Source: Paraburkholderia dioscoreae (GTDB lineage: Bacteria > Pseudomonadota > Gammaproteobacteria > Burkholderiales > Burkholderiaceae). Taken from it: DNA of 64,000 bases. The position numbers and the translations under genes are program-made. Under the pieces are notes generated by a model. It ran no database searches. It saw only the letters and a list, made by a program, of their open reading frames with translations, and was not told the origin of the DNA. The DNA lies in assembly GCF_902459535.1 (NCBI RefSeq), contig NZ_LR699554.1, positions 3,441,045 through 3,505,044 of the forward strand. Direction: 5' to 3'. This document shows, in pieces, positions 25,488 through 33,740 of this stretch (position 1 is the stretch's first letter; each line of letters starts with the position of its first letter).

Positions 25488-26615
25488 TCATGCGGCGTCG
25501 CGGGTGCGCTTGATCGCGGTAACGTTGACGTCGTCGCGGTTCTGGCGCAAACCGCTTTGCCGGCAAAACACATGCACACGCGCAAGCGTGACGTCGAAAG
25601 GCACGTCCTGGCCGGCGCGCAGTTCGGCGGCAAGCGGCACGTCGCTGGCAATCCGCGTGCAAAGCGTCGCGCCGCCGCACTCCATCAGCACGATCGATTC
25701 ATGGCCGGTCGGCTCGACCACCTTGATGCGAGCGCTGTGCGCGCCTCGCCCCAACACGATGTCCTCGGGGCGTAATCCGATTGCCACTTCGCGCGCCGCA
25801 TCGCCGCGCAATGCCGAATTCGGCAGTCTCAGCAACAAACCGCCGGCACGCACCGAGAAACCGTGATCGTCGCGCTGCATGTCACCATCGATCAACGACA
25901 TGGCCGGCGTGCCGATGAAACCCGCAACGAACTGATTGGCTGGGCGGTAGTAGATCTCATCAGGCGTGCCGAACTGCTGCAGGACGCCGCCATTCATCAC
26001 GGCGATACGCGTTGACATGGTCATCGCCTCGAGCTGATCGTGCGTGACGTAGACTGTCGTCGTGCCGATCCGTCTGTGTAGCTCGATCAGTTCTGCCCGC
26101 ATATGCGCGCGCAGCTTCGCGTCCAGATTCGAGAGCGGTTCGTCGAGCAGAAACACTTTCGGTTTTCGAATCAGCGCGCGACCGAGCGCAACCCGTTGCT
26201 GCTGACCACCAGACAACTGTTTTGGCTTTCTGGCCAGCAACGGTTCGAGTTGCAGCAACTGCGCGATGCTCGCCAGCATCGCCGGCCATTCGCCTTTCGG
26301 TACACCGCGCTTTTTGAGCGGGTAGACAATGTTCTCCGCCACCGTCAAATGCGGGTAAAGCGCGTACGATTGGAACACCATTGCGATATCGCGTTTGGCG
26401 GGCGGCAGTTCATGCACCTGCTGACCGCCGATGTGGATTGCGCCGCTCGTCGGTTGTTCGAGGCCTGCTAGCATGCGCAGCGTAGTCGTCTTGCCGCAGC
26501 CCGAAGGCCCGAGCAGACATACGAATTCGCCGTCGCGAATATCGAGGTCGAGCGACGGGATGGAGACGGTCTCGCCGAAAACCTTGCGTACGTTCCTGAA
26601 ACTTACTGCTGCCAT
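25488..26615 (-). CDS. carbohydrate-type ABC transporter ATP-binding protein (UgpC/MalK-like)
   Basis: A 375-residue ATPase at MalK-family length. Walker A is GPSGCGKTT, the signature is LSGGQQQRV, Walker B is VFLLDEPLSNLDAKLR and the switch segment is TVYVTHDQLEAMT. The C-terminal ~130 residues form the TOBE/OB regulatory domain (VAIGLRPEDI). It energises the adjacent MalFG-type permeases. It is 41 bases downstream of the permease gene in the long leftward unit. Confidence 0.9.
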   Translation of the reverse strand: MAAVSFRNVRKVFGETVSIPSLDLDIRDGEFVCLLGPSGCGKTTTLRMLAGLEQPTSGAIHIGGQQVHELPPAKRDIAMVFQSYALYPHLTVAENIVYPLKKRGVPKGEWPAMLASIAQLLQLEPLLARKPKQLSGGQQQRVALGRALIRKPKVFLLDEPLSNLDAKLRAHMRAELIELHRRIGTTTVYVTHDQLEAMTMSTRIAVMNGGVLQQFGTPDEIYYRPANQFVAGFIGTPAMSLIDGDMQRDDHGFSVRAGGLLLRLPNSALRGDAAREVAIGLRPEDIVLGRGAHSARIKVVEPTGHESIVLMECGGATLCTRIASDVPLAAELRAGQDVPFDVTLARVHVFCRQSGLRQNRDDVNVTAIKRTRDAA

Positions 26616-26655
26616 TTATCTGCTCCAGAATGCGTGTGTCTGGTGTTGCCGGTAT

Positions 26656-27486
26656 TCATCCCTTTACTCCGCCCGCGCCAAAGCCGCTTGTCAGATAGCG
26701 CTGCATGAAGGCGAAAAAGAACAGCAATGGAACGCTCATCATCACGGAAGCCGCCATCAGCAAAGACCACTCAATGTTGAACGACGACACGAGCATATTC
26801 ATCACACCGGTAGTAAGCGGTCGCGTCTCATCGGTGTTGACCATGACGAGTGCGTAGAGGTACTCGTTCCACGCCAGAATGAATGTGAAGAGCGCGGTCG
26901 AAATAATGCCTGGGAGCGCCTGCGGCAGGATCACGTCCCTGAACGCGCCGAGGCGGCCTGCACCGTCTACGAGCGCGGCGGCCTCCAGATCTTCTGGAAT
27001 ACCGGCCATGAACGACCGCAGCAGCCACAGCGCGTATGGCAGTGCGAACGTGGTGTACGAGATCACGAGGCTGGTCAACGTGTTCTCGAGCCCGAGCTTC
27101 ACCATCATCAGATAGAGCGGAATGATGAGCACGACCGACGGCATCAGATAGGTGCAGAGCACCGCCACGGCGATCGTCTCGCGACCGCGATATCTGAAGC
27201 GCGCGAGACTGTAGCCACCAAGTGTCGCCACCGCCATTACTACGACCGTAGTCGCTACCGAAAGCATCACGGAATTCCAGAAATAGCTCAGGAAAGGTGT
27301 GTCTTCGAGTAATCGCCGGTAATGCTCGAACGTTACGTGTTCCGGCAACAGCTTGATCGGAAAGACGAACAATTCACTTTGCGGCTTGATCGACGTGAGC
27401 ACCATCCAGATCAGCGGAAATACCATCAGGATCACGATCACCCAGGTCACGAGCGACGCCAGCGGGTTGAATTTATCGGCTCGCAT
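26656..27486 (-). CDS. carbohydrate-type ABC transporter permease (MalG-like)
   Basis: A 276-residue permease with six predicted membrane segments. The EAA loop reads LEAAALVDGAGRLGAFRDVILPQALPGI, and SFNIEWSLLMAASVMMSVPLL and the C-terminal LTSGFGAGGVKG are standard for MalG relatives. Its ATG at 27486 overlaps the end of the other permease gene by 14 bases. Confidence 0.9.
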   Translation of the reverse strand: MRADKFNPLASLVTWVIVILMVFPLIWMVLTSIKPQSELFVFPIKLLPEHVTFEHYRRLLEDTPFLSYFWNSVMLSVATTVVVMAVATLGGYSLARFRYRGRETIAVAVLCTYLMPSVVLIIPLYLMMVKLGLENTLTSLVISYTTFALPYALWLLRSFMAGIPEDLEAAALVDGAGRLGAFRDVILPQALPGIISTALFTFILAWNEYLYALVMVNTDETRPLTTGVMNMLVSSFNIEWSLLMAASVMMSVPLLFFFAFMQRYLTSGFGAGGVKG

Positions 27487-28399
27487 CTTGACTCCTCGTG
27501 CGCTGCGAACGATAGAGATAAGCCGCCATCAGCAGCCCCATGACCACCATCATGCCCACCGCCGAGGTGGAGGCCGTGCCCATCTGGTTCAGACCGAACG
27601 CCTGTTGATAGACCAGTAGCGGCACGGAGCGCGTCTGATTGACCGGCCCTCCGCCGGTCATCAGATACAACAGGTCGAATTCCTTGAAATCCCAGATGAT
27701 GCGCAGCAGGATCACGACGCCCAGCACCTCGCGCAATTGAGGCAACGTGACGTCGAAGAATCGGCCGACCGGGCCCGCTCCGTCCATACGCGCTGCTTCG
27801 TAAAGCGACAACGGGATGGTTTGAAGGCGCGCCAGTACCGCTATTACGACGAACGGAAAGTACTTCCACGTACCCACCAGCACTATGCTGATCATCGCAT
27901 TCGGCATCTGTCCCAGCCAGTTCACCGGCGCATCGACAAGATGCAATTCGAGCAGAACCTGGTTCAGGAGGCCGTAGAGGTCGTTGAACAGCCAGCGCCA
28001 GACCAGCACCGCGACCACCGTCGACACGAAGTACGGAAACAGTACGAGGCTGCGCGCCGCCGAGCGGAACAGAATCTTTTCGTTCAGCAGCAACGCCATC
28101 CCAACGCCGCAGAGAATCTGCAGGATCAGCGTCGAGGTGGTCCAGACGATGGTGACCCAGAGGGAGAACCAGAATGTCGGCGAGCCGAGCATGTCGCGGT
28201 AGTTGGCCAGCCCGACGAATGACGATTGCTGGGTCGGCGTATATACCGAATTCAGCGAAAGCCACAGCGCGTAGAGCAGCGGATACACGATCGTTGCAAT
28301 CAGCAGCAACATCGCGGGGGCGATCAGCAGAATACCGAGCCGACTATAAGCAGACTCGAGCGAACGAACACCCATGCTGGACAATGAGGCGGTAGCCAT
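27473..28399 (-). CDS. carbohydrate-type ABC transporter permease (MalF-like)
   Basis: A 308-residue permease with six membrane segments. The EAA loop reads LYEAARMDGAGPVGRFFDVTLPQL, and LMTGGGPVNQTRSVPLLVYQQAF is typical. The ATG at 28399 was chosen because the family begins close to the first membrane segment; the longer frame to 28513 adds a hydrophilic stretch without a ribosome site. The 117-base gap after the binding-protein gene may carry a processing site. Confidence 0.88.
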   Translation of the reverse strand: MATASLSSMGVRSLESAYSRLGILLIAPAMLLLIATIVYPLLYALWLSLNSVYTPTQQSSFVGLANYRDMLGSPTFWFSLWVTIVWTTSTLILQILCGVGMALLLNEKILFRSAARSLVLFPYFVSTVVAVLVWRWLFNDLYGLLNQVLLELHLVDAPVNWLGQMPNAMISIVLVGTWKYFPFVVIAVLARLQTIPLSLYEAARMDGAGPVGRFFDVTLPQLREVLGVVILLRIIWDFKEFDLLYLMTGGGPVNQTRSVPLLVYQQAFGLNQMGTASTSAVGMMVVMGLLMAAYLYRSQRTRSQDASR

Positions 28400-28516
28400 G
28401 CGTATTTCCGTAACGGATCCATCTCTGCCTGACTGCCAGGAAGCGCGGACGCTGGCTGGCACAGACGTGCTGTAAATACCGCCCGCGATTTGCAGGCGGT
28501 ATTCCGGGCTCATCGC

Positions 28517-29881
28517 TCAGGCTTTCATCAATGCTTCGAGCTTCTTCGCCGTGGCGGAAACCACTGGCTTTGGCGCTTCGTTGTTCAGCACGACGCGCTG
28601 CACCATCTCGGCCAGAACGTTGCTTGCGACGATCTCGTTGGCGCGCCGGTTCGGCTTATGCGCCGGCGACTCATAACCGAGGTTATGACCCGCCGCTGCC
28701 GCGGCGGACATCAGCGCTACTTCTTTCGGATACTTCCTGATGATCGGATTGCTAATGTAACGAGGGTCCGCGGCAATGGTCTTCAATACTGGCAATAGGT
28801 GCGCGGGTGCACCGAGCAACTCCGAGATATAACCGGCAGGATCGAAAAGATATTCCGCGAACAGTTTGGATGCCGAAATGTTCTTGGCTTTCTTCGGAAT
28901 GAAGATGCACGGAAAGTCGTTATAGGTCCAAGGCGGAACCGATTTCGAAATGGTCGGGTAAGTCGCACACGTGACGAAATCCGCGATACCAGGATTCTGC
29001 GTCGCGATGTTGTCGAGTATGCGTCCGCCATAAATGCCCGTCGCGGTCGAACCCGATACGAACGCTGTCAGGCTTTCACCCCAGCTGTAACCAGTCGCGC
29101 CCGGCGGGCAGAATTCACGCATCGATTTGTAGAAGTCGAGTGCGTCCAGCGTCGCCTGGCTGTCGATGGCAACCTGCAGGTCTGGCGTGAACACCTGACC
29201 GCCCGCCCGGTGGATGAAGCCCAGCATGATCAGCGACGTCATGCTGTTCAGTCCGTACGGCAGCGGTGCGCCGTAAATACGCCCGCCCTGCATTTTCTTG
29301 CACGCGGCGCGCAACTCATCCCATGTTTCGGGCACCTTCTCCACGCCAGCTTTCTGCATCAGATCGCGCCGGATCCACAACACATCCGCCGCGGTATTCG
29401 CGAGTCCCGTCGCACACAGTTTGCCGTCAGCGGTTTTGAACACGTCGTTCGCGCTGGGGTAGTACTTGTCTGCACCTACGGCTGCAACGACGTCGTCGAT
29501 AGGGGCAACCAGGCCGTCGGCGTAATACGTTTGCGCTGCATACGAAGGCAGGTGCGTGATGATGTCCGGCACCTGATTCGCCGCGAAGGCCGCAGCAAGT
29601 TGCGCGGGATAGCCTTCGTCGGACGTTGCTTCGAACACCACCTTAACGCCTTGATGCGCTGCCATGAACCCGGCAATTTGCGCCTTGTAGGCCTTCAGTT
29701 GATCAGGCGCCGCCTGAGTCGACCACCAGCGCAACGTGATCGGCTCCGCGCCGAAGGCGGCGCGGCCGAACGGCAAACCTGCCGCAGCCGACAAGCCGGC
29801 CGATGCTGCCAACTTGAGCAGTCGGCGCCGTTTTCCCGAATGACCCGCCGTTTCTCGCTCCCCATTTCTGCCGACCGCCAT
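28517..29881 (-). CDS. carbohydrate-type ABC transporter, periplasmic binding protein
   Basis: A 454-residue family 1 extracellular solute-binding protein. A twin-arginine-like signal (KRRRLLKLAASAGLSAAAGLPF) precedes the mature start near AEPITLRWWSTQ. YAAQTYYADGLVAPIDD and WDELRAACKKM are typical. The ATG at 29881 has GGGAG eight bases upstream; ATG at 29887 and TTG at 29896 are worse placed. As first gene of the ten-gene leftward unit, it implies that a sugar, polyol or sugar-amino-acid conjugate is the imported compound. Confidence 0.87.
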   Translation of the reverse strand: MAVGRNGERETAGHSGKRRRLLKLAASAGLSAAAGLPFGRAAFGAEPITLRWWSTQAAPDQLKAYKAQIAGFMAAHQGVKVVFEATSDEGYPAQLAAAFAANQVPDIITHLPSYAAQTYYADGLVAPIDDVVAAVGADKYYPSANDVFKTADGKLCATGLANTAADVLWIRRDLMQKAGVEKVPETWDELRAACKKMQGGRIYGAPLPYGLNSMTSLIMLGFIHRAGGQVFTPDLQVAIDSQATLDALDFYKSMREFCPPGATGYSWGESLTAFVSGSTATGIYGGRILDNIATQNPGIADFVTCATYPTISKSVPPWTYNDFPCIFIPKKAKNISASKLFAEYLFDPAGYISELLGAPAHLLPVLKTIAADPRYISNPIIRKYPKEVALMSAAAAAGHNLGYESPAHKPNRRANEIVASNVLAEMVQRVVLNNEAPKPVVSATAKKLEALMKA

Positions 29882-29898
29882 GCCCATATCTCCCAATT

Positions 29899-29917
29899 TA
29901 GTGCGCCAGTCGCACAG
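29899..29917. promoter_or_regulatory. operator-like palindrome of the long leftward unit
   Basis: GTGCG-CCAGT-CGCAC (29901-29915) is a perfect inverted repeat matching the recurring element. It ends 20 bases before the binding-protein ATG. TGACAA at 29935-29940 could be the -35 box on the minus strand. Confidence 0.6.
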
Positions 29918-30011
29918 TTGTTCGTATTTATACCTGACAAAAAAATAGGAAACAACGTTATTTCACGGCACTTGCCAAAAAATTCTGGCAGCCAGCTTAA
30001 TTTGTGGAAAT

Positions 30012-30029
30012 TATGTGCGCGATGCGGAC
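30012..30029. promoter_or_regulatory. second operator-like element of the long leftward unit
   Basis: TATGTGCGCGATGCGGAC resembles the recurring element and lies about 100 bases upstream of the first copy. It could allow cooperative binding or be a chance match; no rightward gene begins here. Confidence 0.3.
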
Positions 30030-30262
30030 GAGAGGTTTCATTGATGGCGAGGCTTGCCGCGCTTGCGCAGATCACACGGTGGAATGTGCGGGCAGGATGA
30101 TCCTCACTTCAGCGCACAGGCTGCGGTGCATGTCGGAGTCGCATCAAAACGATGCCCGGTGCGACAGCCATCTGCTGGACGCGAATGTGTCGCGGGCGAT
30201 CAAGCATTGCCGTGCCGTCGAGAGCAGCCGACGAGGCTGCCTCAAGGCCGCGTTGGCCGAAT

Positions 30263-30411
30263 GGTTCTGGCGCATCGATATCGGCCTCTACACGCTTTTT
30301 CTTCGCTATGTTCGCCGGCCGCTTCATGCTTTTTGGCGAGACGCTCGAGCCATTACTCAATCATCCGTTGCAATCGATCTTTCTCGGCGCGCTGCTGCTC
30401 TGGGATACCGG
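30263..30411 (+). pseudogene. remnant of a TDT/SLAC1-type transporter gene
   Basis: Two frames together read WFWRIDIGLYTLF and then FFFAMFAGRFMLFGETLEPLL followed by NHPLQSIFLGA. This resembles the second-helix region of tellurite-resistance/dicarboxylate (TDT) transporters (IGLF-LF...HP-QS-FLG). The frames are offset by a shift at the run of T residues near 30298. Flanking sequence from 30030 to 30260 and from 30412 to 30500 has no recognisable coding content. I regard this as a decayed fragment at the edge of the catabolic locus. Assignment rests on memory of the family pattern only. Confidence 0.4.
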
Positions 30412-30500
30412 GCTCTGGTCCTGCGACGTGAAGGGTTGCCGATGCCAGACCTTGCATGGCAACGCTATACTTGCGCCCCCATCCCTCCATCGACTGACAC

Positions 30501-31250
30501 ATGAAGAAGTGGCTTGCCTCTCTGTTGTTAGCCGTTGCAGCTCACGCGAGCGCAGCGCCTTCCTGCACCCAGTTCACGCCGAATGCGCAATGGCCGGTTC
30601 TGAGCAATCAGAAGATGGCCCCCAAAACGCGCATGCTCTGCTATAGCGATTTCGCGGTTTTGCATTCGGGTATTACACATGGTCCGCTGTGGTCCGCGGA
30701 GCATCTCACGCGCGACCATATCGAGGCGGCCAAAGATATGGTGCGCACCAACAAGTTCTTTGAAGACGCACGTTTGCCAGACGGCGAAGGCGCCACGTTA
30801 GCGGACTATAAACGCAGCGGATTCGATCGCGGCCACATGAGCCCGGCGGGCAATCGCTGGAATCAGGAAGCGATGGCACAATCGTTCTCGCTCGCCAACG
30901 TCGTGCCGCAAAACCGCGAGAACAACCAGCGCCTGTGGGCACGCATTGAAACCTCCGTGCGCAAGATCGCGGTCTCGTACGACGATACGTATGTCGTCAC
31001 CGGCCCGATCTTCAACGGCCAGCAGTTGCAGACCATTGGACCGACGCGCGTGTTCGTGCCGACGCAGTTGTTCAAGGTGGTATACGTGCCTTCGCGGCAG
31101 ATGGCGTTCTCAGTGGTGGTGGACAATGTTTCGACCAACCGTTATGACATCAAGACGATTCACGAACTCGAGGCGATGTCGGGCGTCCGTTTTCCGGGCA
31201 TTCCGGAGAGCCTCAAAGATCAGCGACCGGGAGGACTGAAAGGTGTTTAA
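30501..31250 (+). CDS. secreted DNA/RNA non-specific endonuclease
   Basis: A 249-residue NUC/Serratia-type nuclease. A signal peptide (about residues 1-19, MKKWLASLLLAVAAHASAA) is followed by the mature domain. The catalytic motif DRGHMSPAG (His as general base) and the later QNRENNQRLW with the metal-binding Asn are both present. It should cleave DNA and RNA in the periplasm or outside. A small protein gene overlaps its end by eight bases. Confidence 0.92.
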   Translation: MKKWLASLLLAVAAHASAAPSCTQFTPNAQWPVLSNQKMAPKTRMLCYSDFAVLHSGITHGPLWSAEHLTRDHIEAAKDMVRTNKFFEDARLPDGEGATLADYKRSGFDRGHMSPAGNRWNQEAMAQSFSLANVVPQNRENNQRLWARIETSVRKIAVSYDDTYVVTGPIFNGQQLQTIGPTRVFVPTQLFKVVYVPSRQMAFSVVVDNVSTNRYDIKTIHELEAMSGVRFPGIPESLKDQRPGGLKGV

Positions 31251-31503
31251 ACCCTATTCGAACGACGACGACGTGCTCAACATTCAGGGCGATGCGCTGA
31301 CCGTGAGCAACGGCACCACGCGCATCGTGCTGAACGGCACGCTGGAACTGACACAGGATCAGCGCGGATTGAAAGCGGCGATCGCACTGAAGGAAGCGGT
31401 GGATGCGATCGTCGCCAGCTTGCAGGCGCAGGGTAATTTGCCCGCAAAGGTGAAGGACGAGCCCGATGCCAAGCCGGGCGTCGTACAGAATCCGTTTCAA
31501 TAA
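31243..31503 (+). CDS. small hypothetical protein coupled to the nuclease
   Basis: An 86-residue hydrophilic protein, MFKPYSNDDDVLNIQGD at the start and a short Pro-rich tail (KPGVVQNPFQ). It has no signal peptide or membrane segment. The ATG overlaps the nuclease coding end by eight bases and GGGAGG lies just upstream, so translation coupling is likely. A cytoplasmic role beside a secreted nuclease (for example protection) would be a guess; I do not recognise the family. Confidence 0.65.
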   Translation: MFKPYSNDDDVLNIQGDALTVSNGTTRIVLNGTLELTQDQRGLKAAIALKEAVDAIVASLQAQGNLPAKVKDEPDAKPGVVQNPFQ

Positions 31504-31809
31504 GGCGGTAGCGCGGCGTAATAGTAGGGCGAAGGCGCGGAGACTTCTCGCCGCCTTCGCCGTCTCGTCGCACGCTGCCGCACGCTTCAAGAATTCGCCT
31601 CAAAAAGCGCATTCGTCGTATCACGCGTCTTGCACACCGCGGTGAGTCTCGCAGCCACAACTGCTTCGGGATCCCAAGATATGTTTCAGCGGTTACGTTT
31701 TGTCACCACAAGCTCGTCAACTCCTGTCTCCCGGCGGGCGTTAACCCGGCAGCGCTGAATCATTTCAGCCGCGACACAAGAATCAACCGGTTAAACCAGG
31801 AGTTAAACC
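31504..31809. other. intergenic stretch without assigned gene
   Basis: 306 bases between the nuclease pair and the exported Ala/Lys-rich protein. I see no coding sequence; the end (31740-31805) should hold the promoter and leader of the next gene. Confidence 0.5.
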
Positions 31810-32190
31810 ATGAAGACGCTTTTCGCTGCTCTCGCTTCCGCTTTGCTCGTGTCGACCGCTTTTGCTCAAACGGCCGCACCGTCCAGCACACAACCTGCGC
31901 AGCCCGCGCAAACGCAGCCCGCTGGACAGGCGAACCTGAAGGCGAGCACCGCCGTGCAAACGGGCGCGACGGATGAAGGCGCAGCGGCCACCAAAGCGCC
32001 GGCCAAAACCACGGCCAAAACGCATGTGAAGAAGACTTCTGCCCATCACACGGCAAAAGCGCACAAGACCACGAAGAAGGCCGCCGCAGAAACGAGCGCC
32101 GCCAACCCCAAAACCGAGAGCGCAAAAGAGGCCAGCAATGCCCCGGCAAAAGCCGACGGCGCAAAAACCGACACGACGAAAACGCAATAA
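31810..32190 (+). CDS. exported low-complexity Ala/Lys/Thr-rich protein
   Basis: A 126-residue protein with a clear signal peptide (MKTLFAALASALLVSTAFA, cleavage before QTAAPSS). The rest is disordered: a Pro/Gln-rich segment, then a Lys/His/Ala/Thr-rich stretch (THVKKTSAHHTAKAHKTTKK) resembling histone H1-type tails. No enzyme motif is present. A periplasmic, strongly basic disordered protein could bind cell-surface polyanions or nucleic acid. That is inference. A strong terminator follows. Confidence 0.75.
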   Translation: MKTLFAALASALLVSTAFAQTAAPSSTQPAQPAQTQPAGQANLKASTAVQTGATDEGAAATKAPAKTTAKTHVKKTSAHHTAKAHKTTKKAAAETSAANPKTESAKEASNAPAKADGAKTDTTKTQ

Positions 32191-32263
32191 CAGGTGATCG
32201 GTTTCGGCACGCACCGGCCAGGCATGTGTAGATAATCGAAGCCGAACTGTGCCGTTCAGGGAG

Positions 32264-32290
32264 GGCGAGTCATATGACTCGCCTTTTTTT
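32264..32290 (+). terminator. Rho-independent terminator
   Basis: GGCGAGTCAT and its reverse complement abut (32264-32283), followed by seven T residues (32284-32290). It ends the 31.8-kb gene and argues against the ATG at 32274 as a start. Confidence 0.9.
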
Positions 32291-32453
32291 ATGCACGTTC
32301 GAGCGCGCGACGAATGCTTGCTGGCAAGACGGATCCGCAATCGCCCAGTATGATTTTTTCAGCGGATGCCTCAATTTTTGCACTGCGTTTACCTGCCGAC
32401 GTCTAATCTCGAACTGTCCTGATCAACCTTGGCGTCCACGGACGCCGCATCAC

Positions 32454-32795
32454 ATGGCTCTCTCACAATCAATCGGCAACGCTGCCGCTCAGCCGCTCAA
32501 CGAGCCGCGCGTTCAACGCAACAATGTCATTCCCTTTCCCGCGGCACGCGTTCGCTTGCAGGTCACCCTGCCTCACCGATCGTGCGCACTTCCCGGCACC
32601 CAGCTTCGCGTCCTGCTTCATTCTCCCCTCGGTGTCTATGTCGTTGCCACGGAAGCGATGCGCCAGGAAATTCGCGTACAACTCGACATTGCCTTCGACG
32701 ACCTCGACTTCACACTGCACACGCTGATCTCGACACTTCCCGCCGCGATGATCGGCCCATTGAAGCGCCGCAGCGCGGTCGCGAAGGCGCGCTAA
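32454..32795 (+). CDS. hypothetical protein before a DHDPS paralogue
   Basis: A 113-residue protein (MALSQSIGNAAAQP at the start) with a soluble central region containing NNVIPFPAARVRLQVTLPH and LHSPLGVYVVATEAMRQEIRVQLDIAFDDL. The longer frame begins inside the upstream terminator, so the internal ATG at 32454 is preferred. It ends two bases before the next ATG, which suggests co-translation. Family not recognised. Confidence 0.6.
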   Translation: MALSQSIGNAAAQPLNEPRVQRNNVIPFPAARVRLQVTLPHRSCALPGTQLRVLLHSPLGVYVVATEAMRQEIRVQLDIAFDDLDFTLHTLISTLPAAMIGPLKRRSAVAKAR

Positions 32796-32797
32796 TC

Positions 32798-33682
32798 ATG
32801 TTCTCAGGTATCTGGTTACCAATCGTCACGCCGCTGCGCAACGGCGAAGTCGACATCGACGCATTGCAGCGCCTCGCCGACTATTATTCGCGCACGGAGA
32901 TCGCCGGCATTGTCGCGTTGAGCACAACCGGCGAAGCGGCCTTGCTACAGGACGCCGAGCGTCTCACCGTATTGCAGGCGCTAAGCGATGTAGTCCGCTC
33001 CCGTCTGCCAATGCTGATCGGCGTCGGCGGATCGAATACACGCGACGTCCTGCACGATATCCAGCGCTACGAACGGTGGGACTGCGCGGGCTATCTGGTC
33101 TCCGCGCCGTCATACATATGTCCGGATCAGGCCGGCGTGCAGTGGCATTTCGAGCAGGTCGCAGGCGCGACCGGGCGTCCTGTCGTCCTCTATAACGTGC
33201 CACACCGAACCGGCGTGTCCATCGCGCCGGATACCGTCGCGCGACTCCTCGAATGCGGCAACATCGTCGCGATCAAGGAGTGCGTAAAAGAGCACTTCAG
33301 CCAGTTGAGCGCCCTGCCGATCAACGTCCTGTGCGGCACCGACGAAGCCCTGGACGACTGTCTGCATCACGGCGGAACAGGCGGCATTCTCGCCAGCGCG
33401 CACGTCTGCGCCGACCTGCTGGTTGCGTTCCAGGATCTGCTGCGAGCCGAACGCGACGTGGATGCGCGAAATCTGTTCGCCAGCTTGCTGCCGGTTTTAC
33501 GGCTCCTGTTCGCCGCGCCCAATCCGTCCGCCATCAAGGCCATGCTGGCCTTCGATCATTCGCTCAGCGACGAAACACGCATGCCGGTCTCGCGCGCGTC
33601 GGCGCAACTGGTCGAGCGTCTGAGCACCGCGCGCGACAGGTTGCAGGACTTGCGCGCGGAGTTCGCCGGCGTGATGAACTAA
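32798..33682 (+). CDS. dihydrodipicolinate synthase family protein
   Basis: A 294-residue DHDPS-like barrel. STTGEA carries the carboxylate-binding Thr pair, Tyr132 is in VLYNVPHRTG, and Lys160 in VAIKECV is the Schiff-base lysine. It is closer to DapA in length and active-site motifs than the two paralogues in the catabolic locus, and it lacks the operator element. It could contribute to lysine/diaminopimelate synthesis or be another aldolase. Other dapA copies elsewhere in the genome cannot be judged from here. Confidence 0.85.
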   Translation: MFSGIWLPIVTPLRNGEVDIDALQRLADYYSRTEIAGIVALSTTGEAALLQDAERLTVLQALSDVVRSRLPMLIGVGGSNTRDVLHDIQRYERWDCAGYLVSAPSYICPDQAGVQWHFEQVAGATGRPVVLYNVPHRTGVSIAPDTVARLLECGNIVAIKECVKEHFSQLSALPINVLCGTDEALDDCLHHGGTGGILASAHVCADLLVAFQDLLRAERDVDARNLFASLLPVLRLLFAAPNPSAIKAMLAFDHSLSDETRMPVSRASAQLVERLSTARDRLQDLRAEFAGVMN

Positions 33683-33709
33683 CGAATCCCTGTTCGATCT
33701 CCCGTCGCT

Positions 33710-33740
33710 GCGCCGCGAATGAGTACTTCATTCGCGGCGC
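33710..33740. terminator. bidirectional hairpin between convergent genes
   Basis: A perfect 13-base stem, GCGCCGCGAATGA (33710-33722) with TCATTCGCGGCGC (33728-33740), overlaps the stop codon and last codons of the convergent lytic transglycosylase gene. Confidence 0.75.

Noticed and set aside
1..30100. Integrative genomic island
   Set aside because: No integrase, transposase, tRNA target or flanking repeat is visible, and codon use and GC look like the rest of the window.
30004..30504. 166-codon open frame before the nuclease
   Set aside because: Only a short part resembles a transporter, and that continues in another frame; treated as a remnant, not a gene.
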